Shown here: one piece after another, positions 6,833 through 14,580 of the stretch
Layout of the letters: each line of letters starts with the position of its first letter
Numbering within the stretch: position 1 is the stretch's first letter
DNA from: UBA6065 sp036565605
GTDB lineage: Bacteria; Patescibacteriota; Minisyncoccia; Phycocordibacterales; UBA6065
Length of the DNA: 16,722 nt
NCBI GenBank assembly: GCA_036565605.1
Contig: DATCXV010000003.1
Span: 1 to 16,722, forward strand
Direction of reading: 5' to 3'
Position numbers and translations under genes: made by a program
Notes under the pieces: model-generated
Seen by the model: the letters and a program-made list of their open reading frames with translations, nothing else
Told to the model about the DNA's origin: nothing
Databases searched by the model: none

Positions 6833-7899
6833 TGAGAATCATAAAGACATTTTTTGCATTGCTTGCGATTGCAATGGTAGCTTGTGCGCCACTTGGTGCT
6901 TCTGCGCATGAAGCATATGTGCTTGATCAAAATTTCTTTTGGAGCGAGCTTGCAAAACCTGCCTCGTTCGAAAGTATAAGTGCGTTGAATGATCCAGCTA
7001 ATGTTCAAGTCTTCCTTATCATTACTGTCTGTATTGTTGCGGCGCTCGCTCTAACTTTCTTGCTCAGAAGGTTCTCTGTCGGACGCCGTATCTCGCGAAG
7101 TTTTGAAAAACTTTCGGCGTATGGACCGGTTGTTTTGCGATTGACCATTGCTACGGCCTTTTTCTTTTCCGCAGCAAGTCAGTCATTTTTGGGTCCAGAA
7201 TTGCCACTTACGGTATTGCCGTTTGCACCACTTTTGCGCATCGCGTTGTTTATCTCGGCGGTCTGTATAACGTTAGGACTTTTCACTCGAATTGCTGCGC
7301 TGCTTGCGCTCATCGTTTACTCCATAGGCTTTTTTCATTTTGGATTCTATGTGACGACATACCTTAACTATCTTGGCGAGATTCTGGTTCTCTTGCTGTT
7401 CGGATCGGGGAAGTGGTCTCTTGATGTAGTTCTCTTTAAACGCCGCGAACTCTTTTCTCATTTCAAAAAATACGAGACGACCATTGTGCGCGTATGCTAT
7501 GGTGCGGCACTTATTTTTGCGGCGATCACAGTTAAATTTTTTCATCCCGCTCTTACAATCGAAGTGGTGCAGCATTGGGATCTCACTCGTTTCCATTGGC
7601 TTTTTCCGCATGACCCGCTTTTAGTCACTTTGGGTGCCGGACTTTCTGAATTCGCCATCGGTCTTTTCATTATTTTCGGTTTCGAGATGAGGCTAACTGT
7701 TCTTGTCAGTCTCTTCTATATCACCTTGTCGCTCTTGTTCTTCCGCGAATTGGTGTGGCCGCATCTTATGCTATACGGTGTGTCGATAAATTTGCTTGTT
7801 CAACCTGAAATCTTTACTCTCGATCATGTCTTTTTTGACCGAAAAGGAATAAAACTTTGGAAGCGACCATTCCAGCCTCATATACATAGAGCGAAATAA
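6832..7899 (+). CDS. DoxX-like polytopic membrane protein coupled to pilB
   Basis: This 355-residue membrane protein overlaps the pilB stop by one base. It starts with a signal-peptide-like segment ending in ASA (cleavage predicted near 25/26, mature start HEAYVL), a short external loop, a membrane helix (about 58-79), then a basic loop and a further set of helices (about 100-117, 134-162, 167-190, 218-237, 264-284, 288-304). The region 98-200, with GLFTRIAALLALIVY (149-163) and the closing YLGEILVLLLFGSGKWSLD (180-198), is the DoxX-like pattern: four helices ending with a conserved G-x-x-x-x-x-D. The second half may repeat this fold without that ending. Function is unknown; DoxX relatives act in quinone- or thiol-linked redox or in membrane integrity. 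No haem or metal motif is clear. Confidence 0.7.
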   Translation: MRIIKTFFALLAIAMVACAPLGASAHEAYVLDQNFFWSELAKPASFESISALNDPANVQVFLIITVCIVAALALTFLLRRFSVGRRISRSFEKLSAYGPVVLRLTIATAFFFSAASQSFLGPELPLTVLPFAPLLRIALFISAVCITLGLFTRIAALLALIVYSIGFFHFGFYVTTYLNYLGEILVLLLFGSGKWSLDVVLFKRRELFSHFKKYETTIVRVCYGAALIFAAITVKFFHPALTIEVVQHWDLTRFHWLFPHDPLLVTLGAGLSEFAIGLFIIFGFEMRLTVLVSLFYITLSLLFFRELVWPHLMLYGVSINLLVQPEIFTLDHVFFDRKGIKLWKRPFQPHIHRAK

Positions 7900-8003
7900 A
7901 GTAGGACACTGAATCTTTCGCCGCTCCACTTTCGTATAGAGAGTAACCCGACATTGCCATACATGTCCGTACGGGCCCTTTCTTTCTAACGTTATACAGA
8001 TAT

Positions 8004-8747
8004 ATGAACTATAACCGCACATTTCTTGCGGGACTCCTTTTTATGTGGACGATCGCCCCGGTTGTTTCATATGCGGCAGATCTGGACAAGGTTGCACAGG
8101 ATGCGACTTCTGCGGTCGTGTCTGTGGACGGGTATATGGATTTTCCAGTCTATACTCTGGATCTTGTGGAAAGCGGACCCAACTTCATTACATATGAGGC
8201 TCATGAAACGGGATCCGAATCACGTCGTGTCACCGCGGGTTCTGGCTTCTTTGTCACACCTGACGGTTATGTCATGACTAATCGTCATGTGGTCGATGAT
8301 CCGGATCTTACATATGAAGTGAATACTGGCTCTGAACGACTAGTTGCTACGGTGGTGTACATGGATCCGGACTACGACTTGGCGATCCTTAAGGTACCCG
8401 GTGATGATTTTTCAGCAATCACAATTGCTGATTATGGGGTTACTATTGGTGATGAAGTGGCTGCGGTTGGCAATGCATTCGGCCGCTCTCATGACACTCT
8501 TTATTCAGGCAAGGTAACTGCTTTGGGTGAAACCGTCGTGGCTTCCGACAGAACGGGAGTCGAAAGGCTTGAAGGACTTATTGCAACCGATGCCTCACTG
8601 CATCCGGGAGATTCTGGTGGACCGCTTCTTGATAAAGATGGCCAGGCAGTGGGCGTGAATGTTGCCATCAATATAGATGGGAGTGAAAGTTTTTCGATCC
8701 CAGGTTCTGTCGTGCGACTGGTTCTTAAACGGTCTGACGTTCTGTAG
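8004..8747 (+). CDS. Secreted trypsin-like (HtrA/DegP-type) serine protease without PDZ
   Basis: This 247-residue exported protease has an N-terminal signal peptide (about 1-24, ending SYA-A). The S1C catalytic triad is complete: His95 in TNRHVV (92-97), Asp125 in DYDLAILK (123-130) and Ser204 in HPGDSGGPLL (200-209). The sequences AGSGFFVTPDGYVMTN (78-93) and AVGNAFG (154-160) also match HtrA/DegP. The protein ends right after the protease domain (IPGSVVRLVLK, 232-242), where DegP would go on into one or two PDZ domains. HtrA proteases degrade misfolded envelope proteins; a PDZ-less form must recognise substrates another way. No clear promoter or Shine-Dalgarno sequence is visible in the 104 bases before it. 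Confidence 0.9.
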   Translation: MNYNRTFLAGLLFMWTIAPVVSYAADLDKVAQDATSAVVSVDGYMDFPVYTLDLVESGPNFITYEAHETGSESRRVTAGSGFFVTPDGYVMTNRHVVDDPDLTYEVNTGSERLVATVVYMDPDYDLAILKVPGDDFSAITIADYGVTIGDEVAAVGNAFGRSHDTLYSGKVTALGETVVASDRTGVERLEGLIATDASLHPGDSGGPLLDKDGQAVGVNVAINIDGSESFSIPGSVVRLVLKRSDVL

Positions 8748-8749
8748 GT

Positions 8750-8783
8750 AAAAATAAAAAAGCCGCTCCAAGGAGGGCGGCTT
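8750..8783 (-). terminator. Terminator for the methyltransferase gene
   Basis: AAGCCGC (8760-8766) pairs with GCGGCTT (8777-8783), and two more inner pairs are possible. On the plus strand the stem is preceded by an A-run with one T (8750-8760), which is the U-tail on the minus strand. It therefore ends the minus-strand methyltransferase transcript. Plus-strand reads from the protease gene meet the hairpin without a U-tail and may be stopped less well. Confidence 0.75.
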
Positions 8784-8808
8784 GTGTGCGTCTCGTGGCG
8801 AGCAACAA

Positions 8809-9498
8809 CTATCCTGCGGCGGGACAGAATACTCCGATATTCCAAACGCTCTGGTCCTTTTGGATCATGCGTTCTTCTTTTCGGAGTCCTGCGTATTGCT
8901 CGTCCACATTGCTCCATATGCCCATGTTTCGGTCAAAGACCGAGACCACGAACACTCCATTGGGGAGTAGAAGGCTTTCGGCCTTCTTCATGAATTCCAG
9001 ATAATCCGGAAAGTAGTACAGCACTTCGCAGAGGATGATGCACTGGAACTTTTCGCCTTTGGCGGCGGCCCTGTTAAGGAACTCCCAGGCATCAGCAGTA
9101 ACGAATTGGTGCCGGGGATTAGGATCGTTTTCTTGCGCCATGACAATGGCACTTGTGCAGGTGTCGAAGCCTACCACGTCGTGATCCATGAGTCGTTTCG
9201 TGAGCCAGCCCGGGCCACATGCAACGTCGAGGACGCGGCCGTGCGGGGTATGTGCTTTGACGAGCTGGGCGAGCATATCGAGTTTTTCATGCTCATTCTC
9301 GAGATTGTCCCAGACACCTTCATCGTACTGGCGATCCCACTCGGAACTGTGTGTGATTTGGACGCCACGAATTCTCCAATACTTGCGATAGAGTTTCGAA
9401 GGTATTGAAGAGATGAATGAGACAAAGGACGAGAACAATCCTTGACGGACGTTCGGGGTTTGGGGGGCGAGGCTTTCGCCTGCTGTGACTGAGTTCAT
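8809..9498 (-). CDS. Class I SAM-dependent methyltransferase
   Basis: The 229-residue protein carries the class I methyltransferase core. Motif I is VLDVACGPG (89-97), which binds S-adenosylmethionine. It is followed by the acidic D112 in VVGFDTC (108-114), the TADAWEF strand (134-140), and CEVLYYFPD (157-165) with ESLLLPNGVFVVSV (174-187). The preceding SSEWDRQYDEGVWDNL (51-66) is the entry helix seen in NodS/UbiG-like enzymes. Substrate cannot be predicted. It is the only minus-strand gene inside the pilus region, between the protease and the surface protein, with its own extended -10 promoter and terminator. An AGGA about nine bases before its ATG is the nearest thing to a Shine-Dalgarno sequence in the window. 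Confidence 0.88.
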   Translation of the reverse strand: MNSVTAGESLAPQTPNVRQGLFSSFVSFISSIPSKLYRKYWRIRGVQITHSSEWDRQYDEGVWDNLENEHEKLDMLAQLVKAHTPHGRVLDVACGPGWLTKRLMDHDVVGFDTCTSAIVMAQENDPNPRHQFVTADAWEFLNRAAAKGEKFQCIILCEVLYYFPDYLEFMKKAESLLLPNGVFVVSVFDRNMGIWSNVDEQYAGLRKEERMIQKDQSVWNIGVFCPAAG

Positions 9499-9557
9499 GA
9501 GGAAAAATCCTGGGTATGTTGTTGTGCTGAGAAAATGTCAGTGAACGGTCTATTTTC

Positions 9558-9566
9558 ATAATAACA
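9558..9566 (-). promoter_or_regulatory. Extended -10 promoter for the methyltransferase
   Basis: Read on the minus strand, 9566 to 9558 is TGTTATTAT: a TGn extension joined to a TATTAT box. Transcription would start near 9551, giving a leader of about 50 bases. No good -35 is present. The rest of the 9499-9711 gap shows only the palindrome ATCCGCGGAT (9630-9639) and the plus-strand promoter at 9694. Confidence 0.45.
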
Positions 9567-9693
9567 TTAATTTAAAGAATGTCTAGTTCTCTGTTTATGA
9601 ACAAAGAAGTGTCCTTAAAAGCACCTAAAATCCGCGGATATTTGGGTTATCCCCAATACAAGAATAGAGCGTCCTCGCAAAAGATGTAGGGCG

Positions 9694-9702
9694 TGTGATA
9701 AT
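9694..9702 (+). promoter_or_regulatory. Extended -10 promoter for the LamG/FN3 surface protein
   Basis: TGTGATAAT at 9694-9702 combines a TGn element with a GATAAT box. The transcript would start near 9709, three bases before the ATG at 9712, giving an essentially leaderless mRNA. No -35 is convincing. Confidence 0.45.
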
Positions 9703-9711
9703 GGCGCCAAT

Positions 9712-11730
9712 ATGAAACCGATCGCAACGACGGTCTTGACATTTGTCGTAATTGCAGGTTTGAGTCTGCCGCTTTTCAAAGCTAAGGCAGACATCACATC
9801 GGGACTTGTTGGGTATTGGACGTTCGATGAAGGGACGGGTTCGGTTGCCGGAGATTCAGGTTCAGGAAATCATGATGGAACCATTAACGACAGTCCTTTG
9901 TGGGTTGCCGGAAAAGTAGGGTCGGGCGCTCTCGACTTCAGCCTCGGTGGTACCGTATCTTTGGGAGTAATTCAAGACACATATCCGTTGTCTGAATGTG
10001 CATGGATCAAAACGTCTTCGGAGGGTACTTCAGGATATATCATTAGCTCGCTTCATTTCTCAATCCCATATACAGGCAATGGAGCGGATCAAATAGGGGC
10101 GTATAACAATATGGGAATTGTGGTGTCAGACTCGAATGTTATTGATGTCGGCACATGGCATCACGTATGTATCACAGCAGATGACACCGGTAATGCAACA
10201 ATTTATATCGACGGAGATGCAAATGCGAGCGGCAATATCGGCGTACAGACAGCAACATCTGCATTCACGGTCGCCGCAACGTCGTTTCCGGGCATCATTG
10301 ATGATGTGAGGATTTATAGTAGGGAACTTTCATCTTTGGACGTGTCAGAGCTCTATGACACAACATCTGGTGCGGCTCCGGACACGACGGCGCCAGTGGT
10401 ATCGTCTGTGGCATCATCAACAACCGCGACGACCGCATCGGTAACTTGGGACACGGATGAAGCCGCCGATTCACAAGTGTTCTATGGCCTTGATACTTCA
10501 TATGGGAACTCGACGACACTTGATACAGCCACGACAACGTCGCATGACGTACCTATAACAGGTCTTTCGCCGTCGACACTTTATCACTTCAAGGTTGTTT
10601 CGGCTGATGATTCAAGTAATGTCGGATCATCGACTGATCATACTTTTCTTACGCAGGCATCCGATGTTGATCCACCAGTTATATCGAATATAAGTGCGTC
10701 TGGTATAACAACTTCAGCGGCAACCATAGCATGGACCACGGACGAGGTTGCGGACTCGCAGGTCTATTATGGTTTGACGAGTTCGTACGGTAGTTCAAGT
10801 AACTTGGATTCGTCGCTGGTCACTTCTCATTCGGTAGGACTTACGAATCTTCAAGCCGGTACGACATATCATTATTTGGTTGTGTCACGTGATTCTTCGG
10901 ACAATACTGCGTCATCAACAGATCAAACATTCGATACGACTGGATCAGACGTTACCGCACCGATCGTGTCTTTGGGTTCGCCGTCTGGAATTCTTGCGGC
11001 CGGAACGACAGATGTGACGATATCTGTGGCAACCGACGAAGCGGCAACCTGTAAATATGGAACAAACGCTGGAACGGCCTATGGGTCGATCGCGAGCACC
11101 TTCTTAACTACCGGTGGTACGACGCACTCTCAAAGCATCACTGGACTTTCGAGTGGGTCCCATTCTTACTATGTTCGCTGTATAGACGGATCGTCGAACA
11201 GTAATGCGTCGGATTTCACAATATCTTTCACTATTGATCAGGCATCTTCAGGCAGTGGGGGCAGTAGGGCAAGGAGTAGTAGTGGAGGCTCTACGGGCGG
11301 CAGGTTTGCCGTTACAACGAATAGTCCTGTGTCGGCTAATGGTACGAATTTGGTTTCATCGTATTCGCAACCATCACTTTCACAATTCATTGAACTCCTG
11401 ATTGCTATCGGCGCGATTTCTCCAGATAAAGCTGCTTCTGCGCGCGCCTTGTATCCGACAACTTCAGTCGCTGCTCCTCCTTCTCTTACGTTCACACGTA
11501 ATCTGGCGATTTCTTATAGCGGAGCTGATGTACGATCGCTGCAACAATACCTCAACTCGAAGGGCTTTATGGTAGCGCACACGGGTGTAGGATCGCCTGG
11601 TAACGAGACGGATCAGTTCGGTAAGGCAACACAGGCTGCTCTGAAGGCGTACCAGACGGCGGTAGGGTTGCCGGCCACAGGCCTCTTTGGTCCTCTTACC
11701 AGAGAGGCAGTGTTACGAGGGGCGCCATAA
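9712..11730 (+). CDS. Secreted LamG-FN3-peptidoglycan-binding surface protein
   Basis: This 672-residue protein appears to be a modular cell-surface protein. A signal peptide (about 1-26, ending AKA) precedes a LamG/concanavalin-like domain (about 28-215; start LVGYWTFDEGTG, end IIDDVRIYSREL). Three FN3-like modules follow: 225-315, 318-410 and a more divergent one at 413-508 with two cysteines (C447, C490). A Gly/Ser linker (511-530) leads to a short helix, LSQFIELLIAIGAISPDKAA (556-575), and a C-terminal peptidoglycan-binding domain (about 597-668) with VRSLQQYLNSKGF and FGKATQAALKAYQ. The likely arrangement is wall attachment at the C-terminus with carbohydrate- or protein-binding modules displayed outside. 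Position within a pilus locus suggests attachment to a host or surface; this is inference. No LPxTG motif is present. Confidence 0.85.
   Translation: MKPIATTVLTFVVIAGLSLPLFKAKADITSGLVGYWTFDEGTGSVAGDSGSGNHDGTINDSPLWVAGKVGSGALDFSLGGTVSLGVIQDTYPLSECAWIKTSSEGTSGYIISSLHFSIPYTGNGADQIGAYNNMGIVVSDSNVIDVGTWHHVCITADDTGNATIYIDGDANASGNIGVQTATSAFTVAATSFPGIIDDVRIYSRELSSLDVSELYDTTSGAAPDTTAPVVSSVASSTTATTASVTWDTDEAADSQVFYGLDTSYGNSTTLDTATTTSHDVPITGLSPSTLYHFKVVSADDSSNVGSSTDHTFLTQASDVDPPVISNISASGITTSAATIAWTTDEVADSQVYYGLTSSYGSSSNLDSSLVTSHSVGLTNLQAGTTYHYLVVSRDSSDNTASSTDQTFDTTGSDVTAPIVSLGSPSGILAAGTTDVTISVATDEAATCKYGTNAGTAYGSIASTFLTTGGTTHSQSITGLSSGSHSYYVRCIDGSSNSNASDFTISFTIDQASSGSGGSRARSSSGGSTGGRFAVTTNSPVSANGTNLVSSYSQPSLSQFIELLIAIGAISPDKAASARALYPTTSVAAPPSLTFTRNLAISYSGADVRSLQQYLNSKGFMVAHTGVGSPGNETDQFGKATQAALKAYQTAVGLPATGLFGPLTREAVLRGAP
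10384..11235 (+). repeat. Tandem FN3-like modules (protein-level repeat)
   Basis: The first two modules share a closely repeated pattern: T-A-x-V/I-x-W-x-T-D-E-x-A-D-S-Q-V-x-Y-G-L followed by S-Y-G, then a G/T-L-x-x-x-T-x-Y-H-x-x-V-x-S strand. This is the FN3-like type also seen at the N-terminus of purple acid phosphatases. The third copy keeps VATDEAATCKYG (439-450) and the YYVRC strand but has gained two cysteines. Codons differ between copies, so this is an old duplication. Confidence 0.7.
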
Positions 11731-11739
11731 GTAGCATGC

Positions 11740-11771
11740 TGAACCTGTCCTTGCGGACAGGTTCAGTTTTT
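11740..11771 (+). terminator. Rho-independent terminator after the surface-protein gene
   Basis: A perfect 11-base-pair stem, TGAACCTGTCC (11740-11750) with GGACAGGTTCA (11755-11765), closes a TTGC loop and is followed by GTTTTT. It lies ten bases after the stop codon. The next promoter begins five bases after the U-tract. Confidence 0.9.
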
Positions 11772-11775
11772 CTCG

Positions 11776-11784
11776 TGCTATACT
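11776..11784 (+). promoter_or_regulatory. Extended -10 promoter of the response regulator-pilT-pilC operon
   Basis: TGCTATACT at 11776-11784 is a TGn extended -10 box. The start site would be near 11791, about ten bases before the ATG at 11801. The -35 position falls in the preceding terminator stem and does not match consensus, as expected for an extended -10 promoter. Confidence 0.55.
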
Positions 11785-11800
11785 TTTATCGACTATTCCC

Positions 11801-12205
11801 ATGGAGAAGAAGAACATCAAAGTTTTCATTGTTGACGACGACAAGTTCCTCTTGGGCATGTACTCGCTCAAATTCTCGAACAATGGCTATGACGTCGAGA
11901 CGACGGTTGGTTCGCTTCCTGCGCTTGAAAAACTTCGCGCAGGCGCAAAGCCAGACATCGTCCTTCTCGACATCATCATGCCGTACATGACAGGTCTTGA
12001 ACTTTTGAAGACCATTCGCGATGAAAAGCTCGCTCCAGGCGCGATCATGGTCATGCTTACAAACCAAAGCCAGTCTTCTGATATTGAAGAGGCAAAAGCG
12101 CTCGGTGTTGATGGTTACATTATTAAGGCGGCGACCATCCCGTCAGAAGTCTTGCGGGAAGTCGAAAAGATTTACGCGGCGAAAAAAGGTAAAAAAGAAG
12201 AATAA
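11801..12205 (+). CDS. Single-domain CheY-like response regulator
   Basis: The 134-residue protein is a receiver domain with no output domain. The acidic pocket is D12/D13 (IVDDD, 10-14), the phospho-acceptor is D57 in VLLDIIMP (54-61), the switch threonine is T87 (VMLTNQ, 84-89) and the conserved lysine is K109 in GYIIKAA (105-111). All catalytic residues are present, so it should be phosphorylated normally. The C-terminus is a lysine-rich tail. Its stop overlaps the pilT ATG by one base (TAATG), so the two are made together. The likely role is like PilG/PilH or CheY: a diffusible phospho-signal that changes pilus motor activity. No histidine kinase is present in the window. Confidence 0.93.
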   Translation: MEKKNIKVFIVDDDKFLLGMYSLKFSNNGYDVETTVGSLPALEKLRAGAKPDIVLLDIIMPYMTGLELLKTIRDEKLAPGAIMVMLTNQSQSSDIEEAKALGVDGYIIKAATIPSEVLREVEKIYAAKKGKKEE

Positions 12206-13272
12206 TGGCCACTGACTATAAAAAAGAATTCGAGGATTTGGTCGAGATATTGATCAAGGAATCCGCTTCAGACCTTCATCTTTCCGAGGGACGTTACCCG
12301 ACCATTCGTGTCGCAGGCTTTTTGGTTCCTTTGATGAATAAGAATGTGCTAACGGCGGAAGACACGGTTGGTTTCGCTGGCGTAGTGCTTACTCCCGAAG
12401 ACAGACTTTTGTTCGAGAAAGAAAAAGAGATTGACTTCTCGTATACCTACAAAGAGAAAGCTCGCTTCCGCGGTAATGGTTATTTTCAGAAGGGAACAGT
12501 GTCGTTCGCTTTCAGGCTTATTCCGAAAAGGATCCGTTCATTCGAAGAATTACGCCTGCCGAAAGTATTAGAGCAATTCTGTGAAAAGCAACAAGGATTC
12601 TTTTTGGTGGTCGGTCCGGTGGGACACGGCAAGACCACCACTTTGGCGGCAATGGTCGAGTGCATAAATGAACGACGTGCTGAACATATCATTACCATTG
12701 AAGATCCGATTGAATACATTTATGAGCAAAAGAAATCGGTTATTGATCAGCGCGAGGTTCGTTTGGATACCGTAGATTTTGCAACGGCTCTGCGCAGTGT
12801 CTTCCGTCAGGACGTTGACGTTATTCTTATCGGTGAAATGCGCGGCATTGAAACCATGGCGACCGCGGTGACTGCTGCAGAGACGGGTCATTTGGTTTTG
12901 GCTACACTTCACACCAACAATGCGGCTCAAACGATCAACCGTATTATCGACTCGTTCCCAGCAGCCCAGCAGGATCAGATTCGCATTCAATTGTCATCGA
13001 CGCTGACCGGTATCTTTTCCCAGCGTTTGGTCCCTGCGGTTTCGGGTGGCCTTGTTCCGGCGTATGAGTTACTTATTTCGAACGCGGCGGTGGCGAATCT
13101 TATTCGCGAAAAGCGCGTACACGAGATTCAGACTGTGATCGAAACGGGGCTCGAGCAGGGCATGATCGATATGAATCGTTCGCTTGCCGAATTGGTGCGT
13201 CGCGGCGAAATCACAGTCGAGAACGCGCGGCTCTATTCGCCAAATCCAAAGATTCTCGATCGTCTCATCTAG
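12205..13272 (+). CDS. pilT: Type IV pilus retraction ATPase PilT (PilT/PilU family)
   Basis: PilT powers pilus depolymerisation. The 355-residue protein is of normal length, with the PilT N-terminal domain (1-105) and the ATPase core: Walker A GPVGHGKTT (137-145), Asp box ITIEDPIEY (163-171), Walker B VDVILIGEMRG (204-214) with catalytic Glu211, and His box TGHLVLATLHTN (227-238). FSQRLVP (271-277) and ANLIREKRVHEI (297-308) are PilT-type C-terminal motifs; the latter corresponds to the AIRNLIRE retraction motif, with AIRN changed to AVAN. Departures are the Walker A middle (GPVGHGKT rather than GPTGSGKS) and Gly in place of Asp after GEMR. Some wording resembles PilU as much as PilT. It overlaps the response regulator by one base and lies 12 bases before pilC. 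Confidence 0.93.
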   Translation: MATDYKKEFEDLVEILIKESASDLHLSEGRYPTIRVAGFLVPLMNKNVLTAEDTVGFAGVVLTPEDRLLFEKEKEIDFSYTYKEKARFRGNGYFQKGTVSFAFRLIPKRIRSFEELRLPKVLEQFCEKQQGFFLVVGPVGHGKTTTLAAMVECINERRAEHIITIEDPIEYIYEQKKSVIDQREVRLDTVDFATALRSVFRQDVDVILIGEMRGIETMATAVTAAETGHLVLATLHTNNAAQTINRIIDSFPAAQQDQIRIQLSSTLTGIFSQRLVPAVSGGLVPAYELLISNAAVANLIREKRVHEIQTVIETGLEQGMIDMNRSLAELVRRGEITVENARLYSPNPKILDRLI

Positions 13273-13284
13273 TCTTTAAAATAT

Positions 13285-14496
13285 ATGCTTTTCAATTACA
13301 GCGCCGTAGACGACAAGGGAAGTGAAGCCAAGGGATCGATTGATGCCATTTCGCTTGAGGTTGCAATTGTATCGCTTCAGCGCCGCGGACTTGTCATCAA
13401 GAACATCGATCCTGCAGGCAAGTCTGGTTCACTGTTCTCGCGTGATCTGACATTCCTTTCACGCGTTTCAACCAAGGAAGTGGTGGTTTTGTCGCGTCAG
13501 CTTGCGACCCTGTTCGAAGCACAAGTTTCGGCTCTGCGTGTTTTCAGGCTTTTGGCCTCTGAAGCCGAAAATCCTGCCTTGGCAAGTGCTCTTACCGAGA
13601 TCGCTGACGATTTGCAGGCGGGAAGTGCAATATCAAAGGCTCTCTCAAAACACACGAAAATATTTTCGGACTTTTATGTAAACATGGTTCGCTCGGGTGA
13701 AGAATCGGGTAAGCTTGATGAGGTGTTCATCTTCCTTGCAGATCACTTGGACCGTTCATACGAAGTAAACTCGAAGGCGCGTAACGCTCTTATCTATCCG
13801 GCTTTTGTTATCTTTACCTTCGTAGTAGTTATGGCGCTCATGCTTACGGTAGTCATTCCGAAAATTTCGACGATCCTTACCGAGTCGGGGCAGGATATTC
13901 CGCTGTATACCAAAGTGGTGATTGGGTTGTCGAGTTTCCTTACGACCTACGGTATTTTCTTTCTCGTTGCACTTGTCATCGCAGGTTTCTTTTTGTGGAG
14001 ATTTTTCAAGACGCCGTCGGGCAAATTGACTTTGGACGAGGCAAAGATTCGTACTCCCTTTATCAAGAGCCTCTATCAGAAACTCTACCTTTCACGTATT
14101 TCGGACAATATGAATACCATGCTGGTATCAGGTATTCCAATGGTGCGAGCTTTGGAGCTTACTTCTGGTGTCGTGGGAAATGAAGTCTACAAGCATGTAC
14201 TTGATGAAGCTACCGAGGCGGTAAAGGGCGGTAGGGCCGTTTCTGACGCACTCGAAGGCAAGAATGTTATTCCAGGCATTATGATCCAAATGATCAGGGT
14301 GGGTGAGGAGTCTGGAGAATTGGGCAAGATTCTACATACATTATCGGTTTTCTATAGCCGTGAAGTGGTGAACGCCGTTGATACCTTGGTTGATCTTATC
14401 GAACCGGCCATGATCGTGCTCTTGGGTCTTGGTGTGGGCTTCCTTCTGGCTTCAGTGCTCATTCCGATCTACAATATTTCGTCGAATATCTCGTAA
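13285..14496 (+). CDS. pilC: Type IV pilus platform protein PilC
   Basis: PilC (GspF family) is the inner-membrane platform that the PilB and PilT motors act on. The 403-residue protein has a short N-terminal domain (1-60) and two homologous cytoplasmic GspF domains, about 68-170 and 272-372, each followed by membrane helices (about 172-195 and 372-395; a third at about 219-240). The repeat is visible in MVRSGEESGKLDEVF (134-148) and MIRVGEESGELGKIL (336-350), the signature of the family. The second half includes LVSGIPMVRALELT (280-293). It follows pilT by 12 bases with no Shine-Dalgarno sequence and is the last gene of the operon; a terminator follows its stop. Confidence 0.95.
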   Translation: MLFNYSAVDDKGSEAKGSIDAISLEVAIVSLQRRGLVIKNIDPAGKSGSLFSRDLTFLSRVSTKEVVVLSRQLATLFEAQVSALRVFRLLASEAENPALASALTEIADDLQAGSAISKALSKHTKIFSDFYVNMVRSGEESGKLDEVFIFLADHLDRSYEVNSKARNALIYPAFVIFTFVVVMALMLTVVIPKISTILTESGQDIPLYTKVVIGLSSFLTTYGIFFLVALVIAGFFLWRFFKTPSGKLTLDEAKIRTPFIKSLYQKLYLSRISDNMNTMLVSGIPMVRALELTSGVVGNEVYKHVLDEATEAVKGGRAVSDALEGKNVIPGIMIQMIRVGEESGELGKILHTLSVFYSREVVNAVDTLVDLIEPAMIVLLGLGVGFLLASVLIPIYNISSNIS

Positions 14497-14502
14497 ATTT
14501 AG

Positions 14503-14526
14503 GCCGCGCCGAAGGCGCGGCTTTTT
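14503..14526 (+). terminator. Rho-independent terminator after pilC
   Basis: GCCGCGCC (14503-14510) pairs perfectly with GGCGCGGC (14514-14521) around a GAA loop and is followed by TTTTT. It begins six bases after the pilC stop. Confidence 0.92.
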
Positions 14527-14543
14527 GTTATCCCCAGCAGACC

Positions 14544-14574
14544 TTGCGCAAGCAAAATAAAGCTTTTGTATAAT
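14544..14574 (+). promoter_or_regulatory. Promoter of the first pilin gene
   Basis: A perfect TATAAT lies at 14569-14574, with a possible -35 TTGCGC at 14544-14549 (19-base spacer, slightly long). The start site is predicted near 14581, which is exactly where the leader stem-loop begins, and about 105 bases before the pilin ATG. Confidence 0.65.
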
Positions 14575-14580
14575 GTCTGT

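Noticed and set aside
7961..7990. Possible terminator GTCC-GTAC-GGGC plus a pyrimidine tract between the DoxX-like gene and the protease
   Set aside because: Only four pairs including a G-U and no proper U-tract; too weak to call. TATACA at 7995-8000 is also too close to the ATG at 8004 to be a confident promoter.
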